From Arcuatula senhousia (taxonomy: Eukaryota; Mollusca; Bivalvia; Mytilida; Mytilidae), in assembly GCA_963971305.1 (NCBI GenBank), contig OZ020313.1, positions 26,514,602-26,578,601 on the forward strand: a stretch of 64,000 nt of DNA. Direction: 5' to 3'. The notes below the pieces were generated by a model. That model worked only from the letters and a program-made list of their open reading frames with translations. It made no database searches and was not told the DNA's origin. This document shows positions 14,416-26,400 of this stretch, piece after piece. The position numbers and the translations under genes are program-made. Position 1 is the first letter of the stretch. Each line of letters opens with the position of its first letter.

Positions 14416-14506
14416 CTAAGCATTGAATGTTAAGACAACTTGACCGTCTTTAGTTTCCGGGTTTTTTTTACATTCGCAAACGGAACTTGTGGAAATTTAG
14501 ATGATA

Positions 14507-14912
14507 AAGTGTACGCGACACAACCAACATTAAAGAAACGGCAATTTAAAAAATCACAATGGGAAACAACCAGCAGTCTTCAACATAACCAGAGGTCACT
14601 GTTCGCCGTCTTGCATTGGCCCAAGACTAAAAATACAATACATAAGATTCAAACAAATCCCCAGAATATCAAAGAAAGACCCATTTCTGGACATAAAACA
14701 AAAATACAGTCTATAGTAGACAAGGACAAACAAAAGCTTTGTCAAGGATTCCTGGCTTAGGAAAGGCACATACAAAATGTGGCGGGGTTAAACTAGTTTT
14801 TTGGGCCCAACCTTCCCCCTATTGTTTATCTAGTACAAAGCACAAAAAATAACACACTTTAAAAATCAAATCGATAAAAGTTCAATTCACCAAGAGAGAA
14901 CCTGAGACAAGA
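14507..14912 (+). repeat. dispersed repeat family A, copy 2
   Basis: This aligns along its full length with 11288-11685. Shared motifs in order are AAGTGTACGCGACACAAC, GTCTTGCATTGGCCCAAGAC, CTGGCTTAGGA, TGGCGGGGTTAAACTAG and AAGAGAGAACCT. The 106-codon open frame covering its first half is not a gene: the equivalent frame is broken in copy 1. Confidence 0.75.
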
Positions 14913-15273
14913 GTACTATACGAGAACAACGAAACGTAAAGGAACTCCCTTGAGAACACTCGCAGTTACTGACAGCTAGCTAAGAAGCATTTATCGATTG
15001 ATGTAAAAAAATCAAACATATCGATTCTAAATCCAACATAACACTTCAAACAACAAATGATTTAGCATCATATCTTCATACAAAACCGACATATTTGATC
15101 GCTGTAATGCTTCGAAACAATACAATAGTCAAAAAGTAAAAGGTTAATGTTTTAGAGTTACTATCAAATTATCAATATTTCTACTAAAAAACACCAAATT
15201 TAAAGATTTTACTATAACTTCCAACTTGTATCCTTTCTTTTTAAGTTTGACAATGTTTTGAAGGTCTAAAAAC

Positions 15274-15344
15274 ATGAACACAGGTCGCTATGATCTCCCC
15301 TGGTCTTTTTGAACACCATGGCGGTCATTGCGACCTGTGTTCAT
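15274..15344. repeat. hairpin with 15-bp perfect arms
   Basis: ATGAACACAGGTCGC at 15274-15288 is the exact reverse complement of GCGACCTGTGTTCAT at 15330-15344, and the pairing extends into flanking A and T runs. The right arm lies within the first codons of the small open frame that starts at 15318. Confidence 0.85.
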
Positions 15345-15527
15345 ATTTTTAAGAAAAATGAGAAGAAACCCGTGGACAATTTTTATGTATATTTAAAATT
15401 TGATTCTGACGATGATGTCCATAGCATTATAAAGAAACTGAAAAGAGAACATGGGTTCAGCGACAAATGCGCCGGGGTGGGCATACTAAACTGGCTGTGT
15501 GGGAGAAACGAAAGGAAAGAATGGTAG
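15318..15527 (+). CDS. small hypothetical ORF, 69 codons, in excellent start context
   Basis: I do not recognise this protein. The ATG at 15318 sits in CACCATGG, a near-ideal animal start context. The frame runs 69 codons to a TAG and encodes a charged, soluble-looking product: basic at both ends, with an acidic DSDDD patch near residue 35 and a C-terminal WLCGRNERKEW. Its base composition is more balanced than the surroundings. There is no signal peptide or membrane segment. The start codon lies in the loop of the hairpin at 15274-15344. It may be an exon or remnant of a lineage-specific or mobile-element gene, or chance. Confidence 0.25.
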   Translation: MAVIATCVHIFKKNEKKPVDNFYVYLKFDSDDDVHSIIKKLKREHGFSDKCAGVGILNWLCGRNERKEW

Positions 15528-15530
15528 TCG

Positions 15531-16585
15531 TGGACAACAACGAAGCATGGTCTCATGCTTCATTGTTACTTATAAAAGAAGAGGCCGACTTGCATGGTAA
15601 CTAACCAGTCATTTAACATCCGTCTTTTTTAGTTTTACAAGAATCAGTCCCCACCCCACCCCCACCCCCTAAAAAACAAAAACAAAGCAAAAATAAACAC
15701 AGATAAGGGGGTGTGCATGGAGTGCTCTGGATAATGCTTAATGGTAAAAAATATCGCAAACTAATTTAGATCATATAATTTACGCTTACGGTAGCTATTT
15801 TTTTAGACATTACGGATCATTACGGCGTATGGTTAATTTTTGTAGACCTAGATCACGCTTAACGGTTAAATTGAGCCAATATTACGATTTCGGTAGCCAA
15901 AAAAGGCCTAATTACGGTAAAACCCAATCACACCCTCAGATAAGCCTTACGTTGGATGACAACCATTTAATTCTTAGAGGGTGGGGGTTAATTTCATGCT
16001 ACGTTTAATTTTCACATTTTTGTGCCCTGCATATGTGTTTCTCATTTTAATTTCATGTTTTCTGGTGTTGGCATGTTTGTATCCGTACGTGCTCCATTTT
16101 TTACTAAATTTTTCTCCACATGCTTCGTGTTTTTGTGAGCATGAAGAAACCCTTGTTCCGTGATGTCCTTTTCTTTATGTAGCGCATGCATTTTGTCACA
16201 CATACAGTCACTGCAGAAACTCCATTTTTTTAGCTCGATCACTTGACCTTGGCTTTGGTCAGTGAGCTATTGTTATCACTTCATTGCGTCCGTCGTCGTT
16301 GTCCGTAAACTTTTTCAAACATCTTCGTCCAAAAAAAAAATATATAATTCATTCTTAAGCATTAATAACACTTACCGTAGTCAGTGTCAAAATATTTATT
16401 ATGTCGCGTGCAACGTGTTGCTGGAGCGACATACATGTATAGGGATCGCTTTGGGACCATCCGTCGTCTTGCGTCGTCCTGCATCTTGCGTCCTGCGTCA
16501 CAGCAAACAGTCATTTATTTCTCATACTTTACACAAGTCTTCATAGCATAGTACTACACTTTATATAAAGATTTTATGCTCCTAC
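15531..16585. other. non-coding, with degenerate interspersed repeat
   Basis: A C-rich tract lies near 15648-15670. The phrases CCGTCGTCGTTGTCCGTAAACTTTTTC near 16289 and CCGTCGTC/GCGTCGTCC near 16460 resemble the CGTC/GGAC-rich ends of the tandem-core elements found later in the window. No exon is recognised. Confidence 0.4.
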
Positions 16586-16790
16586 GTCATCTACTTCCTG
16601 TTTTACGACTTAGTCATGTTTCTCCCATAGGGTCATTGGTAAAATTTTCGTAACACTTTTCTCAGAAACCAGGAATCAAAGGCTTCTGAAATTTTGTATG
16701 CAGCCTCGAGTAATGGTCCTATACCATGTAAGCCATTTTCAGGTTTGTTGGTTATCTACTTCCTGTTTTACAACTTACAAAGTAGTTTTT
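16586..16790. repeat. two-copy tandem-core fragment, about 165-bp period
   Basis: TCTACTTCCTGTTTTACGACTT near 16588 recurs as TCTACTTCCTGTTTTACAACTT near 16753. The spacing matches the 160-180 bp core units of the other tandem-core elements in this window, so this is probably a short, degraded member of that class. Confidence 0.55.
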
Positions 16791-16837
16791 GTCAGCTTAT
16801 TTTCCGTATAATAGGCTGATAATTGACCATAATTAGG

Positions 16838-16970
16838 AGGCGGGGGTAAATTAAAAGAAAGTGGAGGGAAGCGGGGGTAGAGGGGACGGGAAGCGGGGGA
16901 GGGGGTGGAGGGAAGCGGGGGTAAAGGGGGAGGGAAGCGGGGGTAGGGTACCCCCCTGTCCTCCCCCCCA
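16838..16970. repeat. G-rich minisatellite, copy 2
   Basis: This array shares the GGGAAGCGGGGGT core and orientation of 14290-14415. Its right end reads ACCCCCCTGTCCTCC...CATGATG, the reverse complement of the left end of copy 1 (CATGATGG...GGACAGGGGGG). The flank is therefore inverted relative to the array. Confidence 0.85.
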
Positions 16971-17396
16971 TGATGCCACACAGATATTTCTGAGTACATC
17001 AGCCATGGTTTGAAGTCTCACGAATTCCGACCAGAACTTCCACGCGGTGGGAGACGGACCCTCTCTCCGGTTCATCTGTAACTGGAGCAGTTAACTCTGG
17101 CGATGGTATGTAATATGCTGGACGACCGTCCTTTTAATGTCGCTGCAGAGGCTTCCCATTGATTGATCATGATTTGAAGGGATAACAAAAAGAAAGAACT
17201 AGTGTTCCGGCAGCGTACTTGTTAAACATTCGTCTGTTCTCAAACTTAGGCTGTAAGAGGTGCATTTAACACGAGGTGAGGTAGGTAGAAGGACAAGAAC
17301 CGTACTGAATGAAGAGAAGTGAAGAGGATAGGTAGGTTCACAAATTTTCTATGTAAAATATTAAATTAAATGAAAACATAAAATATACCAAACTGT

Positions 17397-17402
17397 TTTA
17401 TT
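17397..17402 (-). promoter_or_regulatory. candidate polyadenylation signal for AMT
   Basis: AATAAA on the minus strand, about 80 nt downstream of the AMT stop codon at 17482. It is the first canonical hexamer after the stop. Position and strand fit, but no transcript end is visible. Confidence 0.45.
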
Positions 17403-17481
17403 TCTATGCCAAACAATTTTCACATTTTCGACAAATTGAAGGCTCATTGCCAAAAGCATTCTTAAATTTTTCTCAGTGTTA

Positions 17482-20400
17482 TTATATCTTATAACTGCTA
17501 CCATACGACTTGTACGATTTCTTTGTCTTTGCCCTTGGAATGGAATGCATGCATGAATGGTGGTGGTGTTGTTGACAATATGGATGATGGTGGCGGTGGT
17601 TCTCCCCGAATGGTGGAAGATTGTGATATTTGTCATAGTAACCATGGCTATACGTGCTTTGTGGAGCGACACCTGGCTTCTCGCTGAGAACTGAAACTAA
17701 GAGTTTTATCTCAATAAAGATAGCGAAAAAAAAGTATTCAACTAAAAAATATTTAACACAGTAATTAAAGTGTGGGCATCTTACATTGATCCCAACTTGT
17801 ATGACGCTTTCCTTAAGAAAAAAAAATAAGGCATCTAATGGGACATTAAATGATACCCCGCCACGATATTTATCAATAGTTAAATATATTTGTGTACTAC
17901 ATCTATATAGAGACAGAAATGGAACGAGTTATCGTTCTTAGACCAGAAAGTTTCTTAATTTTAAAATTTACAAAATTTACAAAATGGCAAATCTTCAATA
18001 ATGTTTTTTGATCATCCTGAAAATTGAATTTGACCTGTATTTTATTTTACTAAATAGCTGTGCATAATATCATGCAAATCACTTGACGGGTTTTCAAGTT
18101 ATCATCCGGAAACCTTTGCGGACGGACGGACGCCAAAAGAATGAGGGTATAATAACACAATACCTTGTGGCGGGGTATAGAAATAATTATTTTTGTTTAA
18201 ACAAGTCTATCAAAGATCAATCTTTTTCTTGAACATGCGTGCGTGAGTTAATCATCATTATCCCCTCTAAAAATACCCCAAACCCCAAAACAATACAAAA
18301 ATCATCACCTTTTAGGAGAACTAGAGAAACAGTGTCGACTTATGTTTATTTTATAAGTAAGGGTTTTCTAAGACACAAATGTTGGCAAAATTATTAAATA
18401 CCATCGTCCTGAGGTTTAATATCTTCTTCTGGTACCTTCCTCCATGCTTCTGGTGGGTAGGCAAATTCGCTATAGATATACGAGTCCACTCCTGCAGAAA
18501 TTAACGGACAAAAAGGGCCTTTTACAATGTATTCATATTCATACATATATCATTCTAATGAGAAAGTTCGTACTTGTTTCTATTTTATCACAGGGACCGG
18601 CTTCCGGTATAAAGGGATATAGGCAAACAACTGTGGTCATAAAATTAAGGCAGCAAGCTTCTTGGATAAAACTAAGTTAGAATACATTTTCCCTCATTTC
18701 AATTTAATTATGTTTGAAAGCTTATTATATATGTTAGTGAATGTTTTGTATTTAATTTTCCTGTTCAAATCAAATTAAAGAAATGAGGCAAAGTTAGTGT
18801 TCAGAGGAGCCTACTCTCCCCAAGAATTTAGGTCGAAGGGAAGCCGAATCCCTCACTAGAAAAATCACACTAAAGAAATCGACCATGTGCATATCATGAA
18901 AGAAAGCTAGTAATTTTAACAATTTCAAATTTTAAACAATAAGAAAATTTCTATCATTAAAATAATCGAACCTTCTTCTTGTAACTCTTTGTTCAACCTC
19001 AGTGTTCCCGCGACAAACAAGATACAGAGGGGTATAAAACTTAGCAGCAGACACCAAGCAGTGATTACAATCCCACCAATTAGATTCCAAGTGAAAATCT
19101 GAAAAAAGAACACACCAAAATGTTACGAACCAAACTTTTTAAATGGACCAAAGATCGGAAATGGATGACATTTTATTTGTTAAATATAAAGTAGGTGAGT
19201 GATAGACATAAAATTTAATACATCGATATGGCACTGTACTGGTGCTTCATACTACGTATATTATATATATCAAAAGACTGTAAATATATGTGGTTATATA
19301 TATTAAAGTTTTGCCTATGTCATATGCATCAAAAGTCAGGTATTTACTGATGAAATTAAGACTGTCACTTCCTTTATTAAACAGTTATTAGAACTGAGAG
19401 AAGGAGACCCGTCATAAATATTTTAGTTGTACTATTTAGGTACCCTTTAGTTTTTTGTTTTTGTTTTTTTTTTTCTCTTCATGTTTATGTATTATGTTAT
19501 GTAAAGCCAATACGATTTACTGTCACAGTGTGCTTTAATAAAGTAAAATTGAAAACCAAACTTACCAGATATGGTGTGTCCTTGTCTTGTTGGTTGGTAT
19601 TATTATAATACGCAGCGCCGTAAGTTCTTGAAAATATCGCTGCAGCCAAAAGGCCCCAAAATCCAGGACCAAAATGGACTGAAATATATTTTTCTCAGCA
19701 TCATTTAAACATCTATGACACATGCTTATTTTAGAAAGAACAAAGTGTAATAAGGGTGTAACAAAGCATACCATTCTCTTCCGTTAAATAAAAAAAATGT
19801 TTATCAAAGTTAAGGTAAATAGTCCGATTTCAGAGAAATCACAGTAGACCTTTAAAGGCGCAATGGAAGAGGGAGGGAGGTTTGGCGTTATTAATCCTGG
19901 TTAAATCAACCATTACTTTTGAAACCGCAAGTCAGGACCATTGCGATCTTTTATCTCAGACGTTTAAGATTGGTACTCAAAGTTCGCAAGTTTGTTTATC
20001 TTTTATTTACTTCAGTTGTTTCTTGTTTTGTGTTAACGGGGTAGTAATAGATGTGTGACATGTCTTCAGAATTTAGCAAGATTGACCATTCTTTTGACTT
20101 CGAACCAAATAGATAGAGTTAATACCGGTTTGTTGCCCATCAGCCCTTGGTATTGTCTTATTTTCATAGAATAGCTGGCTCAATTTCATCTTTATTACAA
20201 ATTTTGCAATAAGGAAGAACTTCAATTTAGGGCTATTTACTGTTTTTCTTTCTACGAGGTCAATTCTGCACTTTACAAACATAACTTCCAATTGTTCCAT
20301 TTATTTAGCTTTTGTTAAGGACAAACAACTTATACAGAAGTGATTAATGTAAGTTCGTACAAGAGAGATTATCGACTATAAATAAAGCTTATTACAGCTC

Positions 20401-23400
20401 ATTCTGATTGCAAGTGGTCAACAACTCTCAAACGACTTCTTAACTTGATAAATGAAACGTCAGTTATTCACGTGTCCATCTTCAGAGACATATTTGTTTT
20501 TCTTGGAAATGTACATTTACTGCACCCGATGACGTTTTTAAAAGTACAGATTCAAAGAAAACGAAATGTTTCCAAATGAATTAAAAAAAAATAAAATAGC
20601 AAATTTAATTTTGGATTTCTTTGTTGTTTTTTTCCAATAAAATGGTGGCGAGTTCTTCTTTTATATATTGGGTATCTGTGTATCTGTCTTTCTATTTTCT
20701 TTTTATTTTAAATTTTGAATTGTTATATTCTGAAAGGCGTGTACCTTGTATTGGGTAATTTTCGAGCTTTCCATAAAATAAATACTCGTTTTTGGATTAT
20801 CGCTCGGTTACCTTTATGATGTCAAAAGACCCCCAAAAAACGCTTAAAAAATATTGGAAAATGTGGCACTGTAAAATAACTCGCTATTTTTTTTTATTTA
20901 CCGGAAAAAGTATCTGCAGGGTCGTCAACCTTACATCTGTACATGAGATAGCTGTATAACATATAGACCACACCACCGACAAGTCCGACAACAAAGGCAA
21001 AATATGAGTAGTACGAGTCACATCCAGCGGCCACTGAAACCTATAGGGAGAAAGTATAGACAAAGAACGTATATAATAGAATTTTGGGTATATACAGTGA
21101 AATTATATTTTATACAATTTAAAAATGTTTCTTTTATACTAACAATCATGTACAAAAGTAGAAAACTATTGAAAACTTTGAAGTGAACTGATTTAATACT
21201 GTGTTGAAAATACTTGTACTCGTAGATTATATTTCCAAAAGCTCAAGATCTGAAAAGGGAGCAACCATTTGATGGTAGGGGGTTATGAGCCTGAACTCTC
21301 CGTATTATGAAGTTTCTATAAATTTTACAGTAAACATCATCGTGACTATCTTGTTATAAATTTCTTGATGTTTGGTATCCTGCCTTTTTATTCCAAATTT
21401 CACCCCTTTCAACTTAAATAATCGACCTTCTCATCATGATTCTTCAAAAGAATATTTTTTTCAGACTCTTATAGCGTTAAACTTACAAGACCTACGAGAA
21501 AGCTGTTGATAGTTGCATGAATAATTGGCCACCGAAATCCGCTCTCTTCCTGAAATTGGTAAGGGGTAAATATAATTTGACTCACGAATTTAAAAATGCA
21601 GGGATATGGAGTTAATATACATGACATCGAATACCGGGATATCCTTTTCCTTTTGAAATGAATAAAAAGCAAACATAATATGCCACCCTGATTTAAAAAA
21701 TGACTCCGAAGTTTAGAACTTTTCATGATGATTTAAAATTATAAAAGGCATTTTCGCAAAACTCTATTTGAATTATATAAACGATCAAACTACAATTAGT
21801 TCTAAAATCAATCGAATATTGCACCGAGTAAAAGTTTAAGACTGAAAGCTAGATAACTTTCGAATTCTAATTTTAGAGACTTCTTAAACAATAGCATACA
21901 TAAGATTTCACTGATCCATTAAACAGTCTGGCCAATGGCAACATAATAAAGGCTGAACCAAAACTCGACAGCAGGATGTTCATAATAACCATGCCGAGGA
22001 GTTCCGAATTGGCATTTGCATTGATTGACACTGTCCGGGAAAGTTGTAGTGCTACCAGTCCGCAATATATCACTACGCCTCCAAATCCGGTCATCTGAAA
22101 AGCAGTAATTAGGATATCGGCCTTGTTGGATTATGTTGAGTTATGATGAAGAAACAACTGCTTCATTGATTGGTTGATTGAGTTATGCAAGGTACTTTTA
22201 GATGACGTATAAACTCATTTTGTTTACTTGCAGTGTGGACTATGATGCAAATCACTACGCCATCGGAAAAAACACGGAAAATCAGTCGGTTTGTTTCCAG
22301 ATTGATGTTAAGCATGATGGAAAAAACAAATTACTACATCATAATCATTGATAAATAAACAGTTAAAAGCAATATTGTATGTTTATTTCAATTTGTAATC
22401 ATTTCCAATGTATATATCTAAGACCTTTAAAAAAACTGGAATAGATTTTTCAAAAAAAAGAAAAAGAAATCAAAACTAACCAGTGCAGAATGTGAATGAA
22501 GCACTTGAACTTTCTTCATGCAACAGCATGGTTGTTTGACCTTTTCTAACCTTGGACGGCAAAGAATAGCGCCAACTAAACCTATGGCTCCAGCGCACAC
22601 GTGGATTACACAGCTACCACCCGTGTCCTAATAAATAATACATGAATTAATTAATATAATGGACTTAAAACAAACCAGAATACTGCCATCGCCAGGAAGA
22701 GCTCCGAAGGAAAAAAAAATCATAAAAAAAACCCCAAAACAATGATATGCAAAGACAAAATAGTGAAAAAAAAACACTGTTAATTTTTAGTGTACCTTCT
22801 ATAAAGTTTTAGCGTGCCCCAAAAAGGGTGAACGGACGGACAAAGTAAAAATATAGGGATTCCGCATTCTCGATGAGGGGCCTAACTTCCCTCTCAGTAA
22901 CTGCTCTATCCAGAAAAAAGACCCGGATGTGATTTAAGATTTAGGCGGATCCGAGCGGAGCAGAGCCTGCTTCCTCCAAATGCGATAAAATGGTTATGTA
23001 AAACTATATTATACTTAATATGTAAATCACTAAAACTCGTTCAATCATTGATCTCAGCTGTTAATATTGTTATTGTACTAATGAAATCCTTGAGAGATTC
23101 ACCCGAAACTTGACACCAACCATGCATCAGCACGATATAGTAAGTTTGACATATTCCAATTGTATGCGACTTTATAAAGCAGTCACTGGTACTACGAAAA
23201 TAGGGTCCACATTGGTCAAAATGTTCTCAAAACTATAACTCCATATGTTAATGTTCTGTATACTCTGTTGCTTTCTGTATATGTTTTGTATTTTACATGT
23301 TTTTGTTATAGGTGTATTTTGCAAATAAAGATACATATTCTAAGGAAACTAACGTTTATCATGGCAGCAGCTTGAAAAGTACACATGAGATAACTTTTAT

Positions 23401-26400
23401 TTAACAAAAGTAACGTAAAAATCTCTGTTAACAAGAGCATCGCTTGAAGTCCCCAAGTTTAAAAGCTACTTTAAATCTTAATGTTTTTCCCCAAAACTTG
23501 ATACCTTGATTTTTGACTTTGTGACTTGAAAATCAATACAGGCTTCTATCTTAGCCCATAAGCTTCATGTTTGTAAGTTCATTTTTTTCTGGCAATATGC
23601 ACATCGTACATGTCTTTTGATCATTTTAATATAACAATGCTTAGCGTATTGGATTCGTAAGGTTGAAAGTTTTGAATTAAGAGAGCATCACGTTGTTTTC
23701 ATTGGAATAAAGACGTTTTTTGTAAAGTATTTGCTATGTTTAACAAGTATTAAAAACGAAAGAATATGGAATATGTGTCAGAAAGACACGATCCACATAT
23801 GGAAATGATTTTGATAAATGTACAATGCAAAATTTCACTGCGTGTGAATCGCTTTCCTGGATTAACCTTCATCAGACATGCTAGGAGTAAAAAACTTGGA
23901 AATCGGTAGAACATTAGATTTGATAAAAAAAAAAAAACAGAAGCCAAAAAAAATATTACAACAATGACCAAACAGATAAATTTATTATTTTTTCAAGAAA
24001 TAGCCAAATGTTGTCAAATTTTGGAAATATGTAAACGTGTCTTTCCAACACATATTCCAGTACTCGAAAATATATAAGAGCATACAACTGAAGCACGGGG
24101 AAGCTTTCTACGGCCTCCACATGGCACTAAAGCCAAACTCTGAAATAATATTAAAAAACGAAAGAATATGGAATATGTGCAAGAAAGACACAATCCACAT
24201 ATTGAAATAATTTTGATAAATGTACAATGCAAAATTTCACTGCGTGTGAAGCGCTTTTCTGGATTAACCTTCATCAGACACGCTAGGAGTAAAAAACTTG
24301 GAAAATCGGTAGAACATTAGATTTCATAAAAAAACAGAAGCCAAAAATATTACAACAATGACCAAACAGATAAATTTATTATTTTTTCAAGAAATAGCCA
24401 AATGTTGTCAAATTTTGGAAATATGTAAACGTGTCTTTCCAACACATATTCCAGTACTCGAAAATATATAAGAGCATACAACTGAAGCACGGTGAAGCTT
24501 TCTATGACCTCCACACGGCACTAAAGCCAAACTCTGAAATAATATTAAAAACGAAAGAATATGGAATATGTGCAAGAAAGACACAATCCACATATTGAAA
24601 TGATTTTGATAAATGTACAATGCAAAATTTCACTGCGTGTGAAGCGCTTTTCTGGATTAACCTTCATCAGACACGCTAGGAGTAAAAAACTTGGAAAATC
24701 GGTAGAACATTAGATTTCATAAAAAAAACAGAAGCCAAAAATATTACAACAATGACCAAACAGATAAATTTATTATTTTTCTAAGAAATAGCCAAATGTT
24801 GTCAAATTTTGGAAATATGTAAACGTGTCTTTCCAACACATATTCCAGTACTCGAAAAATATATAAGAGCATACAACTGAATACCAATATTTCTTGAAAA
24901 TCTGAGTTACGGTTTTCGTAAAATTAACTTAAAAACACAAAGGTAAATCTATGTTAGAACGGACAGATATAAAACTTAAATGTTGATCTTCCTAACCAGT
25001 AAAAGTTATATGCTTCCACCATTATATAATAAACACAATATAGCTCTCTAGAATATCTAAATTCTATTACTAGTAAATTCAAGCATAATTATGAAATGTG
25101 AAGTCATCAAATCCATGCATGAATCGTTCAACATAGATCAACTGGAGGACATCATAGTATAGCGGTCTATTCTTGAAGTTTTTAAGATTATCCTAATACA
25201 TGTAAAACTATTTGCACCCAACTTAAAATTTCTATTTTCGTTGTCCGAGGTTGCATCTGATAAAAACTTGAAAACATTTTACGGTTTTAAAGAACGTCAA
25301 AGGGCATTTGGTTCCATCTACAATAATAACAATGATGTTCAAAACCATGAGTTGCACAAGAAAGTAAAAAAGATTTTCTTTTACAATAAATCATAAAAAA
25401 AAATCAGTTGTGCAGTTTAAATAACAATTTACCTTGAAAACTACACTTTTATTGTCTTCCAAATAAACTGTTTGTAGCCAGCCTTCTTCATCCCACGACC
25501 AGTGTATAACAACAGGATGGATAAAAACTAAGTGGAAAATCACATTTAATCCAAACAATATGCTTAGATAATTCAAAACAAAGATAAAAAATTTCCAGTC
25601 AATAAAAATGCTCTTTTACACGTCTTACAAACGATTAAAAGTGTAAATAAGTAAAAGGGATTAAATATGAAAGTAATGGATATACTTAAAATATTATTGT
25701 TTTAAAACAGGGAAATTTTCGCGGAAGTTTTACTTTCGCGTTGACATTTCTAGCGCAAAAATTAAAGGCTCGGATCTATATTTGTCTTCCATTGTAGTCT
25801 ATGGACAATAACATAATAGTCCGAATTCAAAACTGTGCGAAAAAAAAATGAGTCGTCCTATCGCGAAAAGAAGACGGAGCGATAGTATTAGTTTTTAGGT
25901 TTGTTGTAAAGAGACTTACAAGAAACTCCAAAAGCCAAAACAAAATAGCCCAATGGTTTCGCTCTTTCTATCATCCCTCCGCTCGCTATGTTAACCACCA
26001 TTAATGTGTAACAAACATGAAGGCACCACGGGAGGTAATCCGATGTATCTATTTCGGAACCAAACCATTTCCTTTTGTAACCAATGAATTGGTTACCTGA
26101 CATCCAAGCGAATGTATATCCAACCGACCATATGCAGAATATGACTACCACTACAATACAATCAATGCAAAAAACATTAAATGGTGAAAGAAACCCCTTT
26201 ATATGATATAAGCTGTGTTGATAAAATTGTTCAATTGGAGGGGATAAGACAAGGCTGTCCTCTATGATCTCGGCTATTTCAAACATTTTACGATACCTTT
26301 GGAATAAATGGGTATTAAACTGTTTCACAAAATAATAGATAACGAAAAGGTTGTTCTATGTTGATATGTTTGTTTCAACTAATCAAACGGAAGGTTTCCC

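Noticed and set aside
14440..14760. 106-codon plus-strand frame
   Set aside because: It lies inside the dispersed repeat copy at 14507-14912, and the equivalent frame is not preserved in the copy at 11288.
23750..24620. Three similar minus-strand frames of 70-86 codons
   Set aside because: They are the same frame repeated in the 395-bp tandem units within an AMT intron, so they are shadows of the repeat.
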